Virus record (IMG/VR): IMGVR_UViG_3300046791_000587
Location: 1 to 64,000 of that record
DNA: 64,000 nt
Strand: one strand, 5' to 3'
DNA from: a virus
Every line of letters starts with the position of its first letter. Positions within the stretch are counted from its first letter, which is position 1. The notes under the pieces are model-generated. The model made no database searches. It saw only the letters and a program-made list of their open reading frames with translations, and was not told the DNA's origin. Shown here piece after piece: positions 8,449 through 15,556 of this stretch. Both the position numbers and the translations under genes were made by a program.

Positions 8449-9399
8449 ATGCTCACTCTCGCCAACCTCGAATCCGACATCCCGCTCGATCTGGCGCAGC
8501 GCGCGCACGCTGGCACCTCGTTTGTGCCCGAGAACCGCGGTGCCTCGGAGCGCTCAGGTTATGCCGCGACCCTGATCGGCGACTACTCCAGTCTGGAGAA
8601 GTACGCAACCACGGACGAGAAACGCGCAACCCTCGACGAGGAGTTCACGCGTTACCGCGAGGGCTACCGCTCGCGTTACTTGGCCCACCTCACCGCACGC
8701 TCACGCTGCATGTCCACGATGATCACGGGCGGCAGTAATTTTCCGACTCGTCGCAACGCCAAGCGTAACGATGTCGCGGACAAGCGGACTACCGAACTCG
8801 TCGAGTATCGCGAGCGAGCGCTCACCGCGATCCGCAAGGCACTGCAGCCGGAGCTGCGGCCGGTGATGGCGGGTGACAGCGACGCAACCACGCGTCTCTT
8901 GGAGAAGATCACGAAAGCCGAGGATATTCAGGCGCGTATGAGGGCATGCAACGCCGCGATCCGCAAGCACGCCAAGGCCAGCCCTGACGCTCAGATCGCC
9001 GTACTGGTCGGACTCGGTCTTACCGAGACTCGCGCCCGGGATCTGCTGCAACCGGACTTCGCCGGGCGGATCGGCTTTGCCGACTACGAGTTGACCAATA
9101 ACAACGCCAACATCCGCCGTATGAAGGTCCGCCTCACGCAGATCGCACGAGATCAGGCAACTGAGACAACCGAGATCACGGGCGAGAGTGCCCGGCTCGA
9201 GGATAGTCCGGCGGACAACCGCGTCAGGCTTTACTTCCCTGGCAAGCCGGACGTGGAAGTCCGAGATCGACTCAAGAGCGCAGGGTTCCGCTGGACGCCA
9301 TCCTTGGGTTGCTGGCAAGCCTACCGCAACCACAACTCGCTCGCGGTCGCGCGCCGCGAGGCTGGCGATCCGGAACCGGCCCTCGCAGGGGTGGAGTAG
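8449..9399 (+). CDS. Polyvalent-type plasmid/phage accessory protein
   Basis: 316 residues. The C-terminal 40 residues (RLYFPGKPDVEVRDRLKSAG and FRWTPSLGCWQ) match a small domain seen at the ends of large polyvalent proteins of plasmids and phages. The N-terminal part contains HLTARSRCMSTMITGGSNFP with RRNAKRND, also typical of these proteins, followed by a coiled segment. Members are thought to be early, possibly antirestriction-related proteins that enter with the DNA; that role is inferred from family context only. Confidence 0.6.
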   Translation: MLTLANLESDIPLDLAQRAHAGTSFVPENRGASERSGYAATLIGDYSSLEKYATTDEKRATLDEEFTRYREGYRSRYLAHLTARSRCMSTMITGGSNFPTRRNAKRNDVADKRTTELVEYRERALTAIRKALQPELRPVMAGDSDATTRLLEKITKAEDIQARMRACNAAIRKHAKASPDAQIAVLVGLGLTETRARDLLQPDFAGRIGFADYELTNNNANIRRMKVRLTQIARDQATETTEITGESARLEDSPADNRVRLYFPGKPDVEVRDRLKSAGFRWTPSLGCWQAYRNHNSLAVARREAGDPEPALAGVE

Positions 9400-9403
9400 G
9401 TCC

Positions 9404-10174
9404 ATGTCCGCCCACCCCACATGGAAATGCCTCACGTGCCACCGAACGGGCACCGACGATGTTCCGCCCCGCTGCCCCTCGTGCAACTCGGAAAGCGACG
9501 AGCGACACGGCCCGATTGCCCTGACGGTGCACGTCACCGATCAATGCACGCTCAGGCTGGCGGTGAACGTGACAGCGGAAAGCCGCGAGGCAATCCTCCG
9601 CAGGATGGCCCGGATCCGCCCATCCAAGCCGCACCGGGACCGCCCGGTCGACTACGTCAAGGCTCTCGAGCTCGCGGAGGAGCGTGGCGAGGTGGCACTC
9701 GCGGAGCGACAGATCGATCCCAGCGCGACGCCCGATGATAAGGCGAGGTGCATCGTTCGCATCTACTACCGCTCCATCGGAGGCGAGATCCTGGCCTGTG
9801 ATTCGGCGCCGCTCAGCGTGTCCGCCGCGAACGCCCTCGCGCGTGACATGGACGATGCAACGTCATGGGCCCTTGGCACCGAGCGGTATCGCGCCGGCGA
9901 TGTCGGCCGGGCCCCGCTACGGGCGGGCGTGAGGCTCGTCACCCTGCCGTCCCAGGTGCGAGATCCGGTCATGGTGGTTGACCCGGGAGCGCCCGAGGTG
10001 TGCGAGGCCCCACCCCCGATGCCGGAGGCGCCACCCGCACCCATCCTGACACTGTGCGAGGCTCCGCATGCGCCGCCCGCACCGCGCCAGATATTCAACA
10101 CCTACTACCATGAGGCGATGGTCAAGCGCACGGCTCGGTTCCAGGCCATGCACCGCCGTTCCATCGCAGCCTGA
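9404..10174 (+). CDS. Zinc ribbon protein with proline-rich tail
   Basis: 256 residues from the ATG at 9404. A zinc ribbon CLTCHRTGTDDVPPRCPSC opens the protein. The middle is mixed alpha/beta, and residues about 190-225 are Pro/Ala-rich (EAPPPMPEAPPAPI). Last gene before the twin hairpins. Unknown function. Confidence 0.55.
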   Translation: MSAHPTWKCLTCHRTGTDDVPPRCPSCNSESDERHGPIALTVHVTDQCTLRLAVNVTAESREAILRRMARIRPSKPHRDRPVDYVKALELAEERGEVALAERQIDPSATPDDKARCIVRIYYRSIGGEILACDSAPLSVSAANALARDMDDATSWALGTERYRAGDVGRAPLRAGVRLVTLPSQVRDPVMVVDPGAPEVCEAPPPMPEAPPAPILTLCEAPHAPPAPRQIFNTYYHEAMVKRTARFQAMHRRSIAA

Positions 10175-10177
10175 GCG

Positions 10178-10316
10178 TCCTCTGTGGGCACGTGCTCTGC
10201 ACGTGCCCATGTGGGACCGCTTAGCGCGCGCCCTGATCGATCACCCCGATCGCAAGCGCTGAACATCCTCTGGCGGCACGTAGGCCTGCGTACGTGCCGC
10301 TGTGGGACCGCTCAGC
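10178..10316 (+). ncRNA. Two homologous hairpin elements with compensatory stem changes
   Basis: Repeat 1 (10178-10225) and repeat 2 (10266-10316) share flanks CCTCTG and TGTGGGACCGCT(T/C)AGC. In repeat 1 GGGCACGTGC (10186-10195) pairs with GCACGTGCCC (10199-10208), and U10185-A10209 extends the stem. In repeat 2 GCGGCACGTA (10273-10282) pairs with TACGTGCCGC (10291-10300). Three stem positions differ between copies and each change keeps pairing (T-A to G-C, G-C to C-G, G-C to A-T). This pattern suggests selection for RNA structure. Could be a structured leader of the gene at 10346, a processing site or small RNA. Confidence 0.6.
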
Positions 10317-10345
10317 CCTGCCCTGCCACTCTCATGGAGATCTCG

Positions 10346-11050
10346 ATGACCCCCACCAATCGCTACCACGCTGACATCACCTTTCACTTGCGCCTCATGG
10401 TCGAGTCCACCGATTTGGGGGCGGCGCACGAGGCCGCCAAGCGAGCAGCCCTGCGGCGCCCTGGCGTCCGCCCGGAGCATGTGGCCAGCATCAGCGTCAC
10501 CCAGATGTCGCCGGTGGAGCAGCTCGAGGTCGCCAACCGCAACGCCTGGCAAGAGCAGTTGGCGCTCCGGGACCGCGGGTCCTCCGATCAACGCGCCCGA
10601 TGGTGCTCGTATCTCCTGCCGGAGGACGAGATTCTCAACATCGCCCGCGAGGAGTTGTTCCGGCCGTTCGGGCTGCTCACGAAGCGGCGGCAGATGGTGT
10701 TTGCGGACATCGGCCACCCCAAGGACGTCAGAGGGATCTGGACATGCCTGAAGGTGCCCATCGGGGGCCCGCAGGTCACGCGCACCCTGGCGGATCTGGT
10801 CGACTGGAAGACCTCCCCCAACCCGCCGCTCACCGGCGGCGAGCACCGCACGCTCCTTCGCATCCAGGCGGCGACCGCCGAGGTCGGGCGGCACCCCTGG
10901 ATGCGAGGATCGAGCAACGAAGCGGTGTCCGTAGAGGTGCGCGAGCATACGGGGACCTGCAAGAAGTGCCAGAAGAGCACGTTCGAGCGGTCCGCCCTGG
11001 TCACCGTGCAGTGGGCGGGCAGGAACCTGAGCCGGGAGTACGTGCTGTGA
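10346..11050 (+). CDS. Hypothetical protein with CXXC pair
   Basis: 234 residues, start chosen for the GGAG site six bases upstream; an in-frame ATG at 10334 is possible. The N-terminal 50 residues resemble an alpha/beta domain. CKKCQKSTFER near the C-terminus may bind zinc. Lies just after the twin hairpins, which may form its leader. Function unknown. Confidence 0.5.
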   Translation: MTPTNRYHADITFHLRLMVESTDLGAAHEAAKRAALRRPGVRPEHVASISVTQMSPVEQLEVANRNAWQEQLALRDRGSSDQRARWCSYLLPEDEILNIAREELFRPFGLLTKRRQMVFADIGHPKDVRGIWTCLKVPIGGPQVTRTLADLVDWKTSPNPPLTGGEHRTLLRIQAATAEVGRHPWMRGSSNEAVSVEVREHTGTCKKCQKSTFERSALVTVQWAGRNLSREYVL

Positions 11051-11080
11051 GCGACCTGAGCGACATCGTGATGATCAAGC

Positions 11081-11110
11081 GCTAACCCGCGCCGCGCTAA
11101 CCCGCGCCGC
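11081..11110 (+). repeat. Tandem 15-base duplication
   Basis: GCTAACCCGCGCCGC occurs twice head to tail (11081-11095 and 11096-11110) in the short gap after the preceding gene. Probably a replication-slippage product. Confidence 0.85.
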
Positions 11111-11166
11111 ACTTCGCTCCACCTCACCGCCGCTGGTACCGTTCTACATTTCTCCACCGAGGTTGT

Positions 11167-11580
11167 ATGAGAACACGCACCGTCTCCGTTCCCCTCCTCT
11201 ACGATGATGATACGGTCGTCGTAGAAGAAGAGCCCGTCATCGAAGGGCCCACGCTGGTCCAGCCCGGGACCATGGTCGGCGTCCCGGTCCAGATCGACCG
11301 CCAGTTCACCCAGGACTACGATCTGACGCTGCGAACTCCGGCAGAGTCGCGCTTTTTTGTGCGGGCGGGGTTCGAGGCCGGTGCGCCGACCGACGTGATC
11401 GCTGACTCGATCGCGGCCGGCGTGGATTGGGTGGTGGGCGCGGCCTGGCTGGCGCGCGATAGTAACTGGCGCCTCATGGTCAACCTGTCGGACCCCGATG
11501 TGCCCATCGACCGGCGGATCGCGGCCTGGACCTTTGGAAACCTGACCGGTCAGCCCATCAAGGAGGCGAGTCGTGGATGA
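11167..11580 (+). CDS. Hypothetical protein
   Basis: 137 residues with an acidic N-terminal region (YDDDTVVVEEEP) and a helical, Ala-rich C-terminal half. Overlaps the next gene by eight bases. No family. Confidence 0.5.
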   Translation: MRTRTVSVPLLYDDDTVVVEEEPVIEGPTLVQPGTMVGVPVQIDRQFTQDYDLTLRTPAESRFFVRAGFEAGAPTDVIADSIAAGVDWVVGAAWLARDSNWRLMVNLSDPDVPIDRRIAAWTFGNLTGQPIKEASRG

Positions 11581-11794
11581 TGCCCTGACACCGCTTCCGC
11601 TACCTGCCGAGGTCGTGGAGCTCGCCGCGCAGGCCGAGCTGGGTCAGATCTCCTGGGAATCGGTGGCCATGCATGAGAAGGCCCACCTAGGCCTCGTCAC
11701 CTACCCGACCTACGCTCGCATGGCCCCCGTGGAGCGGGCGCGCGTGGGCGCCATCAACCAGTCCACGGCGCGCCGCAAGTTGGGGCTGCCATGA
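11573..11794 (+). CDS. Small helical protein
   Basis: 73 residues, GTG start inside the end of the previous gene, ATGA overlap with the next. Helical; no recognised motif. Confidence 0.45.
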   Translation: MDDALTPLPLPAEVVELAAQAELGQISWESVAMHEKAHLGLVTYPTYARMAPVERARVGAINQSTARRKLGLP

Positions 11795-12213
11795 CCGACG
11801 ATCGTCTCAAGCAAGCCCTGGCGGATCTGGGCATCGATCTCGAGCCACGCCGGGGATGGGAGGGGCGTGTTCTGGTAGCCGTGGGGGTGCCATGGTGGGA
11901 GCGCCTCGTGATACGGATCGTGTCGGCGCTGGAGAGTTCGATCTGGCGTGCACGCGACCTCACCTCACGCCTGAAGGAGTTCATCATGACCAGACATCCC
12001 AAGAAGTTGCCCGCCGTGGACGCCAAACCTCCCTCGAGCATCATCCTGTCCATGACCTGTGACCGCCCCTGCATGACGGAGCGCGGGTTGCTCGTCCAGC
12101 CCGGCACCAAGGTCACCTACATGGGCCACCTCGGCGGCCAGGCCATCAGGGTGCGGATGGAAGACGGCTCGGAAGAGGTCGTCCACCCGCATTGCTTCCC
12201 GGAGTTGCGGTGA
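11791..12213 (+). CDS. Hypothetical two-part protein with strong internal start
   Basis: 140 residues. The N-terminal half (about residues 1-64) is a Trp-containing helical segment. The second half begins at an internal in-frame ATG (11986) with an excellent AAGGAG site, and forms a small beta domain (VQPGTKVTYMGHLGGQAIRVRMEDGSEEVV) that looks like an SH3/KOW-type barrel. Both a full-length and a 75-residue product are plausible. Confidence 0.5.
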   Translation: MTDDRLKQALADLGIDLEPRRGWEGRVLVAVGVPWWERLVIRIVSALESSIWRARDLTSRLKEFIMTRHPKKLPAVDAKPPSSIILSMTCDRPCMTERGLLVQPGTKVTYMGHLGGQAIRVRMEDGSEEVVHPHCFPELR

Positions 12214-12320
12214 CAGCGACTTCAGACAAGCAAGGCCCGCGAGAACTGGGCCGACTGGGCAAACCGGGTCGGTAACCGCGTGGTGCTCGACGTAGTCCCG
12301 CTCACCAAGGAGATCTGAAC

Positions 12321-12962
12321 ATGCGCCAACCCTACCCCCTGCAGTGGCCCGACAACTGGGACCGCACGGACCCCGAGAAGCGCGAGCGCGCGCTCTTCAG
12401 GGTCTCCCTGACCGAGGGAATCCAGGACCTGCTGTACGAGCTCAGGCTCATGCGGGCCGAGAACGTGGTCATCACCAGCGATCTGCCCACGACCAGCAAG
12501 GGCTACCCGTATTCCGGTGGCAAGTCGGAGGATCCGGGGATCGCGGTCTGGTGTGTCATCAACGGTTCGGAACGGGTTTTCGCCTGCGATAGGTGGTCCA
12601 CGCCAGCGGCCAACCTTCGAGCCATCGGCAAGACCGTGGAGGCCCTGCGAGGCCTCGCGAACTGGGGCGCGGCGGATATGGTCACCCGCGCGTTCCAGGG
12701 GTTCGCTGCGCTGCCACCAGGAGGGCAGGAGATGGCTCCAAACCCAGCCTCCAGCCGGAGGCCTTGGCAGGTGGTGCTCAACGTACCCAGGGAGACCTCG
12801 ACTGGTCAGGCGCCGTCCCGCACGCAACTTCTCAACTGGGCTCGTGTGCGTCATCGCGAGGCCATCCGCACCGCTCATCCCGACGCTGGCGGCACCCACG
12901 AGCGCGCGGCCGAGCTCAACGTGGCGCTGCAAGAGGCCGAGGCCGAGTTGGGGGACGCGTAG
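12321..12962 (+). CDS. J-domain-like protein of phage type
   Basis: 213 residues. The N-terminal part (PYPLQWPDNW ... VVITSDLP ... VFACDRWSTPAANLRAIGKT) belongs to a recognisable uncharacterised family of phage and plasmid proteins. The C-terminal 45 residues carry the J-domain HPD motif (residues 186-188, TAHPDAGGTHE) with flanking helices. J domains stimulate DnaK ATPase, so the protein probably recruits host DnaK to a phage target. AAGGAG site upstream of the ATG. Confidence 0.75.
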   Translation: MRQPYPLQWPDNWDRTDPEKRERALFRVSLTEGIQDLLYELRLMRAENVVITSDLPTTSKGYPYSGGKSEDPGIAVWCVINGSERVFACDRWSTPAANLRAIGKTVEALRGLANWGAADMVTRAFQGFAALPPGGQEMAPNPASSRRPWQVVLNVPRETSTGQAPSRTQLLNWARVRHREAIRTAHPDAGGTHERAAELNVALQEAEAELGDA

Positions 12963-13244
12963 ATGCCGGACCCCGCCAAGACGGTCGCTGCGACCGTTCG
13001 CTACGAGATTCGGATCGTGTCGGGGCCGTACGCCTTCGACTTTCGGAGCCAGGCCATCACGCTTGATACCGGCGAGGACCTCGTGGTGCTCGCGCGGATG
13101 ACGATGATGGGAGCCCGCATCATGGAAGAGGCGATCGTCGGCATCGTTGGCTCCAAGTTCCGTGGCGACCCCCGGGAGTTCCTGGCGCTCCGCTCCTTCC
13201 TTGCCTCCGGCGGCGTCATCGGATTGAACAAGGAACTCCTATGA
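12963..13244 (+). CDS. Hypothetical protein
   Basis: 93 residues directly after the J-domain gene. Starts with a beta-rich half (VRYEIRIVSGPYAFDFRSQ) and ends helical. ATGA overlap with the next gene. Unknown. Confidence 0.5.
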   Translation: MPDPAKTVAATVRYEIRIVSGPYAFDFRSQAITLDTGEDLVVLARMTMMGARIMEEAIVGIVGSKFRGDPREFLALRSFLASGGVIGLNKELL

Positions 13245-14053
13245 CACGACGATACGCAGGACGACCACTGACCATGGAGCAGGGCGACCGCCGCCGCGCG
13301 GTTGCAGATCGGATGCTCAAGAGGATCGTGGATCTGGGCGGCGACGTGAGCTGGCCCGTCCCGGGCTACGTCATCGACAGCGACGAGACCGACGACCACG
13401 TGACCCACGACTACGCATTCTGCTTCGAGCATGCCGACATGGTCGCGCACGGCGACTCAATCCTGAACGGATCGGCGATGTTCGTCGTCAACGTCTCCCA
13501 GTCCGAAGCCGACCACGAGGAGTGGTGCGCGTTCCATGGCTGCAGCGTTGCGCTCAACACCGGGAGCCCGACCGACAACTGGATCGACAGCGCCCTGGGG
13601 CTGACCGAAGAGAATCCCTACGCAGTCAGCGTCACGCCGTACGAACTCGCGCGCTCCGCCTGCAGCATGCTGATCGACGACAAGCGATGGATCGTCTGGA
13701 TGCGCCAAGCCAAGCGCGTGGCGATCGAGATGCGACGCAAGCGCCGCGGAGTGGGTAGGGCTGCAGCGATGCTTGCCCTTGCGCTCACCGCCTGCACCGC
13801 CATCGCCACCCCCATGCCCCGCACCGAGGCCTGCCAGGAGCAGGCTGACGCCTGGTGTGGCGTCCTGGACCCAGGTCGGCCGGCTACCGCTTCAGGGTGC
13901 GGGATCGTCTACCGGCACTGGTGCGGTGCGGGCGGTGAGGTGTCGCCGGACGCCCAGGACGTCTGCCTCCAGGCCCTCGGCGACATGAAGCCCGACCCGC
14001 TCACCGGGTACGCCGTGCCGCGCGCCTGTCAGGCCACATGGGCGGTACCCTGA
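13241..14053 (+). CDS. Soluble domain fused in frame to a lipoprotein-like secreted domain
   Basis: 270 residues. Residues 1-163 are soluble. Near residue 164 an internal ATG (13730) begins a classical lipoprotein signal: basic RRKRR, hydrophobic stretch AAAMLALALTA, and a lipobox Cys (LTAC), followed by a 90-residue Cys-rich domain (eight further Cys, likely disulfides). The natural product may therefore be a separate lipoprotein translated from 13730, or the whole may be a type II membrane protein. Cor/Llp-like superinfection lipoproteins come to mind, but no similarity is proven. Confidence 0.5.
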   Translation: MTRRYAGRPLTMEQGDRRRAVADRMLKRIVDLGGDVSWPVPGYVIDSDETDDHVTHDYAFCFEHADMVAHGDSILNGSAMFVVNVSQSEADHEEWCAFHGCSVALNTGSPTDNWIDSALGLTEENPYAVSVTPYELARSACSMLIDDKRWIVWMRQAKRVAIEMRRKRRGVGRAAAMLALALTACTAIATPMPRTEACQEQADAWCGVLDPGRPATASGCGIVYRHWCGAGGEVSPDAQDVCLQALGDMKPDPLTGYAVPRACQATWAVP

Positions 14054-14055
14054 CC

Positions 14056-14247
14056 ATGGCTCGACGGTCAGCGAAATACCGACGCAGAGAGCATTTGCGT
14101 CGGTACCTATCCCCCAAGGAGCGGCGCGAGTTCGTGTGTAACAACAAGGTCACGTTCGTCTCGCGTGATCAAGCGCTGGAGAAGCAACCCTCTCAGTCCG
14201 CATACCTCTGCAAAGTGTGCGGCTGGTGGCACCTCTCCAGTCGATGA
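14056..14247 (+). CDS. Small basic zinc-ribbon protein
   Basis: 63 residues from the ATG at 14056. Very basic N-terminal half (RRSAKYRRREHLRRY), then a C-terminal CKVCGWWHLSS, a signature of small phage proteins placed near methyltransferases. Overlaps the start of the cytosine methyltransferase by four bases. Confidence 0.55.
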   Translation: MARRSAKYRRREHLRRYLSPKERREFVCNNKVTFVSRDQALEKQPSQSAYLCKVCGWWHLSSR

Positions 14248-15341
14248 GCGCCCTCTACAACGAGAACGACCCCTTCGCGGCCAACTGGCTGGAGAGTCTT
14301 ATCACCCATGGCCACATCGCCCCCGGACGAGTCGACCGCCGTTCCATCGCCGACCTCACACCCGCAGACGTCACTGGACCTGGACAGCGGCACTTCTTCG
14401 CGGGCATCGGCGGATGGTCGCATGCCCTGCGACTCGCCGGCATCCCCGACACCGCCGACGTCTGGACCGGCTCGTGTCCCTGCCAGCCGTTCAGCGACGC
14501 GGGCCAGGGGCAAGGAGTTCTCGACCCTCGACATCTTTGGCCAGCATGGTTCGCACTCATCCAGGAGTGTCGCCCTCCAATCATCTTTGGAGAGCAGGTT
14601 GCGAGCAAGGATGGCCTCGGGTGGCTCGACGTTGTTTTCGCTGACCTGGAACGATGCGGTTACACCGTCGGGGCGGCGGATCTGTGCGCTGCGGGCGTCG
14701 GCGCGCCGCACGCCAGACAGCGGCTGTACTTCGTGGCCTACGCCGACCGTGTCCCGCGGGGACTACTCGTACGCCCACGGGAACCACGAGACGCCAACGC
14801 TCAAGCTGGCAGGGGCGGCGAAGACCGCAGCGTGGCCGACGCCGCTGGCCAGCGATGGCACGGCGAGCCGGGAGACCTTCCACCACGGACCGAGCAACCC
14901 AACCCTGCTGGGGGCGGCACGGACAGCGGCATGGCCAACCCCGGCGGCCAGGGACTGGAAGTCCAGCGCGTCGAACATGCACGGCGAGAACGCCCGGCCC
15001 CTGAACGAGGTGGCGCGGCTGAGCCACTGGCCAACACCCGACGCGCACGCCCGCGGAACGGAGACCAAGGCGGCGGGTACGCACATCGGCGAGTCTGTGA
15101 CCTCGCTATCCCTGCAGGCGCAACTGGTGGATTCTGGGCCGGTGCCGACTGGGTGCTCTGCAGAGACCCCACCGGCGGACCGCCCGTCGCCCGGCCAGTT
15201 GAACCCGGAACTTTCGCGCTGGTTGCAGGGCTACCCGGCCGAGTGGGGCTCCTGCGGGGCTACGGAAACGCGATCGTCCCGCAGGTAGCGGCTGCGTTCA
15301 TCCGTTCAGCCCTGGATGCCCTCGCCGACATCCTGCCATGA
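14244..15341 (+). CDS. dcm: DNA C5-cytosine methyltransferase
   Basis: 365 residues. Transfers methyl from SAM to cytosine C5 in DNA. Conserved motifs in order: motif I HFFAGIGGWSHALRLAG (about 50-66), motif IV TGSCPCQPFSDAG with catalytic C80, motif VI-like IFGEQV, motif VIII QRLYFVA, a low-complexity target-recognition region rich in Gly/Arg/Pro, and motif X GYGNAIVPQVAAAF near the end. The low-complexity region coincides with an overlapping gene in another frame (14308-15288). Probably protects the element from host restriction. Confidence 0.9.
   Translation: MSALYNENDPFAANWLESLITHGHIAPGRVDRRSIADLTPADVTGPGQRHFFAGIGGWSHALRLAGIPDTADVWTGSCPCQPFSDAGQGQGVLDPRHLWPAWFALIQECRPPIIFGEQVASKDGLGWLDVVFADLERCGYTVGAADLCAAGVGAPHARQRLYFVAYADRVPRGLLVRPREPRDANAQAGRGGEDRSVADAAGQRWHGEPGDLPPRTEQPNPAGGGTDSGMANPGGQGLEVQRVEHARRERPAPERGGAAEPLANTRRARPRNGDQGGGYAHRRVCDLAIPAGATGGFWAGADWVLCRDPTGGPPVARPVEPGTFALVAGLPGRVGLLRGYGNAIVPQVAAAFIRSALDALADILP
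14308..15288 (+). CDS. Overlapping-frame gene inside the cytosine methyltransferase (repeated WPTP motif protein)
   Basis: 326 codons open in a different frame, entirely within the methyltransferase. The product has coherent family features not expected from a shadow: GQHGSHSSRSVALQSSLESR, LTWNDAVTPSGRRICALRAS, five WPTP segments (for example SWPTPTVSRGDYS, AWPTPAARDWKSS), and a C-terminal GQLNPELSRWLQGYPAEWGSC. I recognise this motif set from phage proteins annotated as hypothetical next to methyltransferases. Start at 14308 is the most upstream ATG; the true start may be internal. Function unknown, possibly a modification partner or anti-restriction protein. Confidence 0.6.
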   Translation: MATSPPDESTAVPSPTSHPQTSLDLDSGTSSRASADGRMPCDSPASPTPPTSGPARVPASRSATRARGKEFSTLDIFGQHGSHSSRSVALQSSLESRLRARMASGGSTLFSLTWNDAVTPSGRRICALRASARRTPDSGCTSWPTPTVSRGDYSYAHGNHETPTLKLAGAAKTAAWPTPLASDGTASRETFHHGPSNPTLLGAARTAAWPTPAARDWKSSASNMHGENARPLNEVARLSHWPTPDAHARGTETKAAGTHIGESVTSLSLQAQLVDSGPVPTGCSAETPPADRPSPGQLNPELSRWLQGYPAEWGSCGATETRSSRR

Positions 15342-15347
15342 GTCCTC

Positions 15348-15376
15348 TTGCCAGTGGAAAGCCCGATGTGCATGAT
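15348..15376 (+). promoter_or_regulatory. Sigma70-like promoter candidate upstream of the ParB-like gene
   Basis: TTGCCA (15348-15353) and CATGAT (15371-15376) with 17 bases between. The -35 element overlaps a copy of the CCAGTGGAAAG motif. The gap 15342-15556 has no gene. Confidence 0.4.
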
Positions 15377-15556
15377 GTTCAGCAACGAGATGAGGGGTGA
15401 CGAGATGATTCTGGGCCCGAGGTGGTAAGTCGCCAAAGGGTTCAGGCAATGGCAGTAGCCCGCGAAGCGGCGAACACCCCGCCGCCGACGCCAAGGATGA
15501 CGACCTCCCCGAAATCGTCGTCCCTGCCCCTTTCCCCACCACCAGGAGATTGACCG

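Noticed and set aside
11047-11085. 12-codon open frame starting GTGAGCGACCTG
   Set aside because: It overlaps the previous stop neatly, but it is too short to support as a gene without other evidence.
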